64,000 nucleotides of DNA from Leptoclinus maculatus (Eukaryota > Chordata > Actinopteri > Perciformes > Stichaeidae): positions 137,501 through 201,500 of the forward strand of contig JAVDOI010000073.1 in assembly GCA_032191485.1 (NCBI GenBank), written 5' to 3'. Below the pieces are notes generated by a model. That model was not told the DNA's origin, made no database searches, and was given only the letters and a program-made list of their open reading frames with translations. Below, piece by piece: positions 50,870 through 62,753 of this stretch. The position numbers were made by a program, and so were the translations under genes. The first letter of the stretch is position 1. The number at the start of each line of letters is the position of its first letter.

Positions 50870-51925
50870 CTCCTGATGGTCTGGGGCCCCTAGTGGTATG
50901 GGGCTCCTGGTGATCTGGGGCTCCTGGTGGTCTGAGGCTCCTGATGGTCTGGGGCTCCTGGTGATCTGGGGCTCCTGGTGGTCTGAGGCTGCTGATGGTC
51001 TGGGACCCCTAGTGGTCTGGGGCTCCTGATAGTCTGGGGCTCCTAATGGTCTGGGGCTCCTGGTGGTCTGGGGCTCCTAATGGTCTGGGGCTCCTGGTGG
51101 TCTGGGGCTCATAGTGGTCTGGAGCTCCTGATGGTCTGGGGCTCCTGATAGTCTGGGGCTCCTAATGGTCTGGGGCTCCTGGTGGTCTGGGACCCCTAGT
51201 GGTCTGGAGCTCCTGATGGTCTGGGGCTCCTGATAGTCTGGGGCTCCTAATGGTCTGGGGCTCCTGGTGGTCTGGGGCTCATAGTGGTCTGTGGCTCCTG
51301 GTGGTCTGTGGCTCCTGGTGGTCTGGGGCCCCTGATGGTCTGGAGCTCCTAGTGGTCTGGGGCCCCTGATGGTCTGGGGTTCCTGATGGTCTGGGGCTCG
51401 TAGTGGTCTGGGGTCCCTAGTGGTCTGGGGCTCCTGATGGTCTGGGGCTCCTGATGGTTTGGAGCCCCTAGTGGTCTGGGGCTCCTAGTGGTCTGGGGTC
51501 CCTAGTGGTCTGGGGCTCCTAGTGGTCTGGGGTCCCTAGTGGTCTGGGGCTCCTGATGGTCTGGGGCTCCTGATGGTTTGGAGCCCCTAGTGGTCTGGGG
51601 CTCCTGATGGTTTGGAGCCCCTAGTGGTCTGGGGCTCCTAGTGGTCTGGGGTCCCTAGTGGTCTGGGGCTCCTAGTGGTCTGGGGTCCCTAGTGGTCTGG
51701 GGCTCCTGATGGTCTGGGGCTCCTGATGGTCTGGAGCCCCTAGTGGTCTGGGGCTCCTAGTGGTCTGGGGCTCCTAGTGGTCTGGGGTCCCTAGTGGTCT
51801 GGGGCCCCTGATGGTCTGGGGTTCCTGATGGTCTGGGGCTCCTAGTGGTCTGGGGTCCCTAGTGGTCTGGGGCTCCTAGTGGTCTGGGGTCCCTAGTGGT
51901 CTGGGGCTCCTGATGGTCTGTAGCA
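50870..51925. repeat. 17-bp minisatellite in the CNP 5' UTR intron
   Basis: About 60 copies of GGTCTGGGGCTCCTGAT and close variants (CCTAGT, CCTGGT, CCCCTAGT). Strongly G-rich on the + strand. Confidence 0.93.
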
Positions 51926-52036
51926 GCAAAGGACTCTGCATCAGAACACCCTGCAGCCAATCAGGATACAGTAGACTCTGTTGCTATGGTGACACTTTAT
52001 TAATTTTCTTTCTTATTTTCCTCCAAAGAAACAAAG

Positions 52037-53773
52037 ATGGCTGCTTCATCTTCCTCCTCCTCCTTCGTTCCTCTCCTCCTCCTCTTCCTCACCGTCGCCG
52101 TGGAGTCGAGACCTTCAGGTCAACGAGACGACAAACAGGTCTGTTGAGACCACCATGATCATCATCTTCATCTTCATCATCATCATCATCATCACCATCA
52201 TCACCCAGACATGTTGGCATGTAGACATGATGAACGACATGACATGACGTTCATCATGCAGCACAACATGTTGAAATGTCGGCGTGTTTACATGTTGGCT
52301 TGTTGACGTGTTGGCATGTAAACATGTCAGTGTGATGACGTGTTGGCATGTTGACGTGTCGGCATGTTGACGTGTCGACGTGTTGACATGTAAACATGTC
52401 AGTGTGATGACGTGTTGGCATGTTGACGTGTCGACGTGTTGGCATGTAAACATGTCAGTGTGATGACGTGTTGATGTGTCGGCGTGTTGACGTGTCGACG
52501 TGTTGGCATGTAAACATGTCAGTGTGTTGGCATGTAAACATGTCAGTGTGATGACGTGTTGGCATGTTGACGTGTCGACGTGTTGGCATGTAAACATGTC
52601 AGTGTGATGGCATGTAAACATGTCAGTGTGATGACGTGTTGGCATGTTGACGTGTCGACGTGTTGGCATGTAAACATGTCAGTGTGATGGCATGTAAACA
52701 TGTCAGTGTGATGACGTGTTGACGTGTCGACGTGTTGGCATGTAAACATGTCAGTGTGATGGCATGTAAACATGTCAGTGTGATGACGTGTTGACGTGTT
52801 GACGTGTCGGCGTGTTGACGTGTTGGCATGTAAACATGTCAGTGTGATGGCATGTAAACATGTCAGTGTGATGACGTGTTGGCATGTTGACGTGTCGACG
52901 TGTTGGCATGTAAACATGTCAGTGTGATGACGTGTTGGCATGTTGACGTGTCGACGTGTTGGCATGTAAACATGTCAGTGTGATGGCATGTAAACATGTC
53001 AGTGTGATGACGTGTTGACGTGTCGGCGTGTTGACGTGTCGACGTGTTGGCATGTAAACATGTCAGTGTGATGACATGTAAACATGTCAGTGTGATGACG
53101 TGTTGACGTGTCGGCGTGTTGACGTGTCGACGTGTTGGCATGTAAACATGTCAGTGTGATGACGTGTTGGCATGTAAACATGTCAGTGTGATGGCATGTA
53201 AACATGTCAGTGTGATGACGTGTTGACGTGTCGGCGTGTTGACGTGTTGGCATGTAAACATGTCAGTGTGATGACGTGTTGACGTGTTGGCATGTAAACA
53301 TGTCAGTGTGATGACGTGTTGACGTGTCGGCGTGTTGGCATGTAAACATGTCAGTGTGATGACGTGTTGACGTGTCGGCGTGTTGACGTGTTGGCATGTA
53401 AACATGTCAGTGTGATGACGTGTTGACGTGTTGACATTTTAAACTCTCTCCTCAGGTCTTACACTCTCTGTTTGGCTCTCGCCTCTCTTCTCTCATCTTG
53501 GCCCCTCCCACCTCTGATGACATCACAGAGGGCTCAGCCGGACGCCCCGCCCCCCCCTCCTCGTCTCCCTCCACGGGATTGGCCGTGAGTGGCGGTGCTG
53601 CGAGGGGATTGGCCGGCGGCGGACAAGAGGCGGTCCCGCGGTTCTTTTTGGACCTCCTCCAGAGGCAGTCCAAGATGAGGAGGCGGAGCAGGAAGTCCAT
53701 GATCGGAGGAGGAAGAGGATGCTTCGGGATGAAGATGGACCGCATCGGCTCCATCAGTGGGCTGGGCTGTTAA
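52037..53773 (+). CDS. nppc-like: C-type natriuretic peptide precursor, spliced CDS
   Basis: CNP hormones activate the guanylyl-cyclase receptor NPR2/NPR-B and act mostly as local or brain peptides. Exons are 52037-52138 (34 codons, donor CAAACAG|GTCTGT) and 53456-53773 (105 codons and TAA), joined in phase 0 to a 139-aa precursor. Residues 1-24 form a signal peptide with a hydrophobic VPLLLLFLTVAV core. The propeptide is followed by basic RRRSRK, a likely processing site, releasing a peptide of about 25 aa that starts SMIGGGRG and ends CFGMKMDRIGSISGLGC. This 17-residue Cys-Cys ring matches the family core CFGxxxDRIGxxSGLGC. The chain stops at the second Cys without a tail, the defining CNP trait against ANP, BNP and VNP. 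The two-coding-exon structure also fits CNP. Teleosts have several CNP paralogues (CNP-1 to -4). KMDRIGSIS is not the usual KLDRIGSMS of CNP-1, so this is more likely CNP-3 or -4; I cannot decide which. Confidence 0.93.
52151..52205. repeat. (CAT)n-type microsatellite
   Basis: ATCATC/TTCATC run just after the donor of the second CNP intron. Confidence 0.85.
52255..53440. repeat. Minisatellite filling the CNP coding intron
   Basis: Composite array of the blocks GGCATGTAAACATGTCAGTG, TGATGACGTGTTGACGTGT and CGGCGTGTTGACGTG in varying order, so short units are nested in longer ones. It contains dozens of ACATGT and GACGTGTC near-palindromes. Frames with repeated HTDMFTCQH on the - strand are artefacts of the repeat. 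Confidence 0.93.
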
Positions 53774-53959
53774 AAACAGCTGACCTCTGACCTCCAGAGA
53801 CTTCCTGCTGGAACTTCAACTAAACTAAAGGAAACGTACACAGGTAGACATCCTACCAATGACCTCTCACCTCTGACCCCTGGCTACTGCACAGCCAGCA
53901 GAACCCTGTGTGTGTGTGTATGTGTGGACCAGCTGCAGTCTCACTGCACGATGTAATTA

Positions 53960-53965
53960 AATAAA
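53960..53965 (+). terminator. CNP gene polyadenylation signal
   Basis: AATAAA 187 bases after the CNP stop codon. No other signal lies between. Confidence 0.8.
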
Positions 53966-54019
53966 AGACAAACTCCACTTGGCTCATGCTGCTTCATTTT
54001 ATCATGAATCAATATTTCT

Positions 54020-54462
<443 letters not shown>

Positions 54463-54465
<3 letters not shown>

Positions 54466-54530
54466 GGTGTAACGGTTCACACAAGTCACGGTTCGGTACG
54501 TTTCGGTACGTTTCGGTACGTTTTCAATAC
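54463..54530. mobile_element. hAT-type element end (fragment)
   Basis: TTAGTGGTGTAACGGTTCAC followed by three copies of GTTTCGGTAC-like sequence. I recognise TAGTGGTGTAACGGT as a terminal type of fish hAT elements. No matching right terminus was found in the window. The region 54531-54862 after it shows nothing recognisable apart from a twice-present GAACAATGATGGAA. Confidence 0.45.
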
Positions 54531-54862
54531 AGTAGAAAACTATAAATGCCAGAGAAACGTACTTGATTTTAAAATATATTTATTCATTAAAACTAACATC
54601 ATAAAGCTATTCTTTGACTTTGAACAATGATGGAACTATACCTGAGTGACCCATCTTCTGGGGTAAAAACTGTAATGTAGTATTGTTACTTACATCTTCT
54701 CCATCATCATTGTAGTATGAACAATGATGGAAGTATACCTGAGTGAACGTAGCTCTTCATCTCATTCAGTGATGAGGTAATGTGTGTTACAGTCAGGTAG
54801 TGTTGTGTCTGAAGAAACTGCTGTTTGTGTGGCTGTTTGTACATGGTGATGATGGTTATAAC

Positions 54863-55909
54863 CAGTGGAGCTGGTGGAACATGTTCTAGGTAGGGCTGTG
54901 TCACATCCAATCAATTTCAGCAAACATCCCAGAATGATTTAATGCAAACAAATTAAGGTATCAAACACGCATTACTACTTTGCAGTTAAATATTTAACAT
55001 TTATTCCAACACGAAAAAAAGCAGTAAATAACACTTTGACAAACACGTCAGGACATCTTATTTTAGTCACCCTCACAGGGAATTCAGTATAATATAATAT
55101 ATATATCATATAATAATATTCTGTATAATATAATAATATATATATCATATAATAATATTCACTATAATATAAAACACACACACACATATATATATAATTA
55201 TATATATATATATATATATAATTATATATATCCATTTCTCAGACAGGTGCTTCATGTCCCTCACTCCCTAACTGTCCATGCTGGTTCTGTCCCCGTTGTT
55301 TTAAAAAGATAAATAAGTTATTATCATGACGTCATCCAGCGAGTCAAACCTGTCTGGTGTACAGCTAGTAGAGAAGCTTCATGTACTGCTTCTCTTTCCT
55401 GCTAGTCTGCTGTCTGATTGTGAGGTCAGGCTGATCTGGGATCAGCTCTTTCAGTAGTTTCTCCTCTCAGTTCTCCTCTCAAACGGGTCTTGGAGGAGCA
55501 GTGCTCTCCTGTAGAGACTAGTCCTGACGAGAACGCGCAGCTTGGGGCAGAATGAAATCTGCCCCAAGCTGAATCTATTTGAGGACGCTGATTGGCTAAA
55601 TTGTATGTCACTCATTTATATCTTTAGTCAGCATTAAAGCATCATTGGCTAAACTGCTTCATAGACCCGCCTCTTTGGGGCAGTTTCTCCAGCGCCCCAG
55701 CAGCTGAGACGTGCACACGAGGAGAGGACGAGCAGGGAAAGCATCTATTTACCGCAGATATCATATTTTACACATATTACTGGGTGATTCCATGTTTCAA
55801 AAACACAAATATTGTCAATTTGTATAATTTATTATTTTTATTATTTTTAATTATTTGTAGCTCAAGGGGGGGCAGCGCCCTAGCGCCCTCTAAGGACCAG
55901 CCGCCACTG
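54863..55909. mobile_element. Non-autonomous hAT-like element with 8-bp target duplication
   Basis: The left end CAGTGGAGCTGGTGG and the right end ACCAGCCGCCACTG form an imperfect terminal inverted repeat (one gap and one mismatch over 14). Flanks are GTTATAAC (54855-54862) and GTTATAAT (55910-55917), an 8-bp target duplication with one mismatch, as expected for hAT. The interior has no transposase. It includes TA repeats at 55085-55230 and a 14-bp perfect hairpin at 55538-55571. Confidence 0.6.
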
Positions 55910-55917
55910 GTTATAAT

Positions 55918-56689
55918 ATCAAGCTAGCGATCGGTGCTAACATGCTAATGACGCTAGCATGCTGTCTAGGCTAGTGCATAGCCAGTGTTTAGCAAGTTAA
56001 CTTATCAGTGGAGTAGCTAGCTATAGGAAGAGGGAGATTGGGAGCTTGTATGTTCATGATAACCTTATCAAGAGACGTCTGACCATCTAATCTTGCACTG
56101 TAAAGTTGTGCTGTATCTTCTCAATGTGAATGTCATAATGCTATATCAATTACTGGCAGATAATATAGTTCACAGTTAGCCAGGCTATGACAGTAGATGT
56201 CCATTTGTTTAAAAAAAACAAAAAAAACATTAAATATCCAATTTATTTTATTTAAAAGGCATATTATGAAAGTATTCTTAGTTTTATTATTTCATACATA
56301 AATATACACAGGCCTAATGTGTGATGCTATTCATATGTGATCAATATTTTCTTGTTGATACAAAGCCAAAGGTTATGGGCTGTTAAGTCCCATTAATACA
56401 AATATATATATACATAATCAATCAAGTTGTTGTCTTTTAATAGCTTTGCTTAGTTACACTGTCATTCTGTGACTGTTCTTCCTTTGTGTGGGGTTCACCA
56501 GAGCTTTGTGTACATTATAGCCCAAACCTGAATGCTCTGCTATACCAAATGGTGAGAAAACGGAAAATCCAGAAAAAAGTATTTCCTATATTTTAATACA
56601 AAATACATGTATTGTATTTTGTTACATTTTCTGGCACCAGTATTTTGTATTTTATTTTAATACATTTATTTGAGGGGTATTTTGTATCA
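55918..56689. other. AT-rich spacer, nothing identified
   Basis: No gene, array or complete element is visible. Contains a few TTAGC/GCTAG motifs and a TATATATACAT run near 56404. Confidence 0.5.
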
Positions 56690-57030
56690 CTGTGAACATG
56701 GTTGTGAAAACTGTCAACATAATTCGAGCACGAGGGCACAACTACGCAACTTCAATGCTGCGCACTTCCCCACGCAGTCCGAAGTCAAATGTGCTTTTCC
56801 AAAGGCCAACCTTTCTGCTAAAAAGGGGAAATATGTGTCGGTGATAACGTCTCTCATGACAGAACTCAGTCAGAGCTTTCAATATGTTTCTCTCATTGAG
56901 AAAGACATCGAGCTGTTCTCGACTCCCTTCTTCTTGAATGATGAGTCTGTTCGGCTCAACATACATATGTGAGCAAACATTTTCTCTGTTAAATCTGAAC
57001 AAAAGCACACTGAGAACCAAATTTGATTGA
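56690..57030 (+). pseudogene. Broken hAT transposase fragment
   Basis: The frame to 56970 includes SLIEKDIELFSTPFF, which resembles the middle of hAT transposases of the GTF2IRD2/ZBED-like group. Its stop is followed in the next frame by CEQTFSLLNLNKSTLRTKF, the conserved hAT dimerisation motif near the C-terminus. The interval between these motifs is much shorter than in intact elements, so there is an internal deletion and a frameshift. It cannot make an active enzyme. Confidence 0.7.
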
Positions 57031-57104
57031 TTTTACTCACTTTCACACACTAGGGGTGAGGCGATATATCGGACCTCTAGTGAGGGGCCCAGCCCGTGGT
57101 ATAT

Positions 57105-57150
57105 TTTTCTGTATGTGGCCCTCAGTGAAAAAAGTTTGGACACCCCTGGG
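57105..57150 (+). mobile_element. 3' terminus of a Charlie-type hAT element
   Basis: TGTGGCCCTCAGTGAAAAAA runs into GTTTGGACACCCCTG, a terminal inverted repeat typical of Charlie-group hAT elements. Distance and orientation fit the transposase fragment at 56690-57030, so both probably come from one insertion. The left terminus was not found. Confidence 0.6.
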
Positions 57151-57179
57151 TTATAAGGTGGTATTTCAGCTGCATGACA

Positions 57180-57219
57180 GCAGGGAAGGCCTGGGTATAA
57201 AATGCACGGCCCGCCACTG
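57180..57219. mobile_element. hAT-type right terminus, CCGCCACTG
   Basis: The segment ends GTATAAAATGCACGGCCCGC then CACTG. The terminus type resembles that of the element ending at 55909. No unambiguous left partner is present. A TA run (57220-57305) follows. Confidence 0.45.
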
Positions 57220-57309
57220 ATATATATACATATATATATATTATATATATATATATATATAGATATATAATGTATATTATATTATACATATATATATATA
57301 ATATTATAT

Positions 57310-58120
57310 TAGTGCTGGACAAGTTAACGTGTTATCGCATTAATTAATTAACGCCGACAATTATTTTATCGCGCGTTAACGCAGTTTATTTTTGTATTAT
57401 TATTTTGAAAGTGCGTTGCTCACTGGCAGCGGTGGAGGAAGTCTTCAGACTACGTTGATGCAGCGTGTGGGAGAAGTAGAGATAAACTAAAGACAAGCTA
57501 ACAGATGCTACAGAGAAGTAGAGATAAACTAAAGACAAGCTAACAGATGCTACAGAGAAGTAGAGATAAACTAAAGACAAGCTAACAGATGCTACAGAGA
57601 AGTAGAGATAAACTAAAGCAAGACAAGCTAACAGATGCTACAGAGAAGTAGAGATAAACTAAAGCAACACAAGCTAACAGATGCTACAGAGAAGTAGAGA
57701 TAAACTAAAGACAAGACAAGCTAACAGATGCTACAGAGAAGTAGAGATAAACTAAAGCAAGACAAGCTAACAGATGCTACAGAGAAGTAGAGATAAACTA
57801 AAGACAAGCTAACAGATGCTACAAGGAGTAGAGATAAACTAAAGCAAGACAAGCTAACAGATGCTACAGAGAAGTAGAGATAAACTAAAGCAACACAAGC
57901 TAACAGATGCTACAGAGAAGTAGAGATAAACTAAAGCAACACAAGCTAACAGATGCTACAGAGAAGTAGAGATAAACTAAAGCAAGACAAGCTAACAGAT
58001 GCTACAGAGAAGTAGAGATAAACTAAAGCAAGACAAGCTAACAGATGCTACAGAGAAGTAGAGACAAACATAACAATGCGATTAATCGCGATTAAAAATT
58101 GTAATCGTTGCCCAGCACTA
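57310..58120. mobile_element. 811-bp hAT-like MITE with an internal minisatellite
   Basis: Left end TAGTGCTGGACAA and right end TTGCCCAGCACTA form a 13-bp inverted repeat with one mismatch. Subterminal TTAATCGCGATTAA-type palindromes are typical of this family. The interior (57470-58075) is a tandem array of units of about 42-47 bases containing GCTAACAGATGCTACAGAGA. Flanking TA repeats hide any target duplication. No transposase is present. A second copy's right end is at 1-123. Confidence 0.75.
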
Positions 58121-58163
58121 ATATATATAATATATAATATTATACATATATATGCATGTATAT

Positions 58164-58205
<42 letters not shown>

Positions 58206-58254
58206 TATCATTTATGTATTTTTCTTCCCGCCACTAGAGGGCTGACTGTCCCGT

Positions 58255-58264
58255 GTCACGTGAC
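58255..58264 (+). promoter_or_regulatory. GTCACGTGAC palindrome in the SERP promoter
   Basis: GTCACGTGAC is the perfect palindromic E-box known as the CLEAR element, bound by TFEB/TFE3/MITF factors. It lies about 220 bases before the start codon of an ER-stress-related gene. No TATA box is visible nearby. Confidence 0.5.
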
Positions 58265-58476
58265 GAGGTGAGTCGCTTCACACTAGCTAGCTCCGTTCGG
58301 CTAAGCAACTTGCTAACTAGCATTAGCATTTCATTCGGACCGACAACACGGGAACAAACCACCGGTCAGAGATCCACCGTTTAGCGGGACCTCTTCTTCA
58401 CCGGCACCGGCACCTCCTCCCGGTCGTTCCCGCTCGTTTCCCGGCTCTCTCCGTCCTCTCGGTCCAGACCCGAAAC

Positions 58477-59963
<1,487 letters not shown>

Positions 59964-60198
59964 TGACCTTTGACCTCCGGAGGAGCCTGAGCCTGTCACA
60001 TGGGGGGGGGGGGCGCCATCATGACCACTACACACACACACACACACACACTGGTGTTTCTTCCTGCTGTAACCCCCCCTGAGTGTTTTCTACTCTTCCT
60101 CCTGATGAAGATGAAGATGACCAGATGTTGATAGTTCTTGCCCTCCAGCTGTTTGTCTCTGAGTTCCACTGAAGCTCCAATGAGCCTCATCCTCTCAG

Positions 60199-60249
60199 AT
60201 ACTTCACAATAAAAGTCCTCCCTGCCTGTGGGCTTTTATTGTGAAGTAT
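60199..60249. terminator. Perfect 17-bp inverted repeat holding poly(A) signals on both strands
   Basis: ATACTTCACAATAAAAG (60199-60215) and CTTTTATTGTGAAGTAT (60233-60249) are exact reverse complements around a 17-base loop. AATAAA at 60208-60213 is the probable SERP poly(A) signal, 245 bases after the stop. The right arm gives the same signal on the - strand. Confidence 0.8.
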
Positions 60250-60469
60250 GCACAGGAAGTGATGGGTTTCATTGAGTAGCAGTCTGCTTCTTTTGAAAAG
60301 ATTCAGTGGAACTCTAGACCACCGTGGACGTGTGAGGACTCGAACCGCCGGTTTTTAAAGGTGCAGCTGAGCCTCCTGATGGACTACAACGCTCCGCTTT
60401 TCTACAAAATAAAGCAGATATTTTTCTCTACTCGCCTCTCTGATCGAATGAAAACTTATTTCTATTAAA

Positions 60470-60735
60470 ATGTTAGCCTAGCTTAGCACAAAGACTGGAA
60501 GCAGAGGGAAACTGTTAGCCTAGCTTAGCATAAATACTGGAAGAAGAGGGAAACTGTTATCCTAGCTTAGCACAAAGACTGGAAGCAGAAGTAAACTGTT
60601 AGCCTAGCTTAGCACAAAGACTGGAAGCAGAGGGAAACTGTTAGCCTAGCTTAGCACAAAGACTGGAAGCAGAGGGAAACTGTTAGCCTAGCTTAGCACA
60701 AAGACTGGAAGCAGAGGGAAACTGTTAGCCCAGTA
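60470..60735. repeat. 42-bp tandem repeat of a dispersed element
   Basis: Six copies containing GTTAGCCTAGCTTAGCACAA, then AGACTGGAAGCAGAGGGAAA. A single diverged copy occurs in eno3 intron 2 near 3317. Confidence 0.9.
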
Positions 60736-61000
60736 TTTTACATAATTTACATCATGTTTACAGTCTTCTTCTTCTGCATTTATAAACCTCTGCTCCTCCT
60801 TTTAATCTGAGTATTTTATGTTATTATATTATATTATTTGAATTAATTAACTTTTGTGAGTTCACTCAACTCATTAAATTAACGTTCTCGTGACCAGAGT
60901 GTGAAACTGAAAGCAGTGGAAGTGTTACATAAAGAACACTTTTATAATATAATAAAGTAATTAATACAGGGTTATAACTTTACTTATAACCCCCCCCCCA
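60736..61000. other. AT-rich spacer
   Basis: Nothing recognisable except a C-run at 60990-60999. Confidence 0.6.
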
Positions 61001-61013
61001 AAATGCTACGCAG

Positions 61014-61056
61014 TGACGTCACAGAAAGAAGATGGCCACCGTGCTAAAGGCGGAAG
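61014..61056 (+). promoter_or_regulatory. camta2: CRE and YY1-like start region, probable camta2 first exon
   Basis: A perfect CRE, TGACGTCA (61014-61021), is followed by AAGATGGCCACC, a YY1-type motif that often sits at transcription starts. A donor GCGGAAG|GTAAAG lies at 61056/61057. An ATG at 61032 would, if spliced to the acceptor at 61737, give only a short upstream ORF ending in TGA. The true start is in the next exon. Another first exon near 61440-61560 is possible. Confidence 0.45.
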
Positions 61057-61795
61057 GTAAAGGAGCTTTTAAGAGGCTGTTTTTTACCTCTAAACACATC
61101 CTGTTGGGTTCGTGTCATGTGCCATTTAAACCGTGTTATTCTAGTTAACATCTCCAGATGTTAGTGTCCCATGGCTGACCCGGGTTAAGCTCGTTTTTGA
61201 CCCGGATGTAGAGCCCTGCTGCTCGGTTTTACGAGCTCGGTTAATCACCGTTAGCATAGCCGGCTAGCTGAGCAGCTAAACAACCAAAACGTTATTTATT
61301 CATACGTTGGTTAATGTTACTCGTTCTGTTTACGTAACTTCAACATAACGAGGCCGTAAACCGAAAGCTACTAACGTGATGAAACGTGTTTTCACGTTCT
61401 GACATGATGACAAACTGACAGTGTTAGCTTCAGGTTTAGCTTTAGCTTAGCGGAGGAGCTGAGCTCTTACAGACGGGAGAGGAGCTCCGGGAGGCGGCCT
61501 CAGAAGCCAGGAAAGACCGTGGTGTGAGCCGGGCCTCCGGGGATCGAGTGTGAGGATTACAGCCATCTGTCAACACTGTGTTTACTGTTATTCATGTTAA
61601 TTATTACGTGTTTTGGTGCAAGTCAGGTGTGTCGATCTGTCACACACACCACAATTACAATGGGTGCAAATTCAGCTGTTGCTAGGCAACAGGGAGCTAT
61701 TGAAGGTTGGATTTCAGCTGTGTGTGTGTGTTTACAGAGGTGCATTGTGGGAGGTCGTGCGTTGTGTGAGGATCGTCCTGCATGGACCCGTCACC

Positions 61796-61917
61796 ATGAG
61801 CAACAAGGAGATGGTTTCCATGGAGACAGGTCAGTCTGTGTGACGTCAGCTGAACGTGAACACACACAGAGATATACACACACACAGAGACAGACACACA
61901 CAGAGATACGCACACAG

Positions 61918-61948
<31 letters not shown>

Positions 61949-62678
61949 TAGAGACACACACACACACACACACATAGAGATACACAAACACACAGAGATA
62001 CACACACAGACACACACACACACATAGAGACAGAGACACACAGAAATACACAGATATACACAAACACACACACAGAGACACACACACATATATACACAAA
62101 CACACAGACAGATACACAAACACACACAGAGATACACACACACACACACAGAGATACACAAACACACACAGAGACACACACACAGAGATACACAAACACA
62201 CACAGAGACACACACATAGAGATACACAAACACACAGAGATACACACACAGACACACACACACACATAGAGACAGAGACACACAGATATACACAAACACA
62301 CACACAGAGACACACACACAGATATACACAAACACACAGACAGATACACAAACACACACAGAGATACACACACAGAGATACACAAACACACACAGAGATA
62401 CACACACACACAGAGATACACAAACACACACAGAGACACACACACATAGAGACAGAGACACACATACACACACATAGAGACACACACACACACGCATAGA
62501 GATACACAGAGACACGCACACACACAGAGATATATACACACACACAGACACACACACATAGAGACAGAGACACACACACACCTGTAGATGTAGACCAGCA
62601 CAGAGACTCCTATTCTGTGTGTGTCCACCTCTGAGGTGATGTCATCATCATCATCACTACTTCATCAATATATTAATT

Positions 62679-62717
<39 letters not shown>

Positions 62718-62721
62718 TCTC

Positions 62722-62753
<32 letters not shown>

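Noticed and set aside
52115..53405. - strand frames with repeated HTDMFTCQHVDTST
   Set aside because: Minisatellite translation inside the CNP intron.
53452..53754. - strand frame of 100 aa opposite CNP exon 2
   Set aside because: Antisense shadow of the confirmed CNP exon.
56670..56972. Intact small gene
   Set aside because: Contains hAT transposase motifs continuing after the stop in another frame, and lies beside a hAT terminus.
61032..61056. ATG in AAGATGGCCACC as the camta2 start
   Set aside because: Spliced to the next exon it is out of frame with the CG-1 domain and ends in TGA. The ATG at 61796 gives the expected N-terminus.
61697..62628. Three Cys/Val-rich frames of about 260-294 aa on the - strand
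   Set aside because: Microsatellite translation in all three frames.
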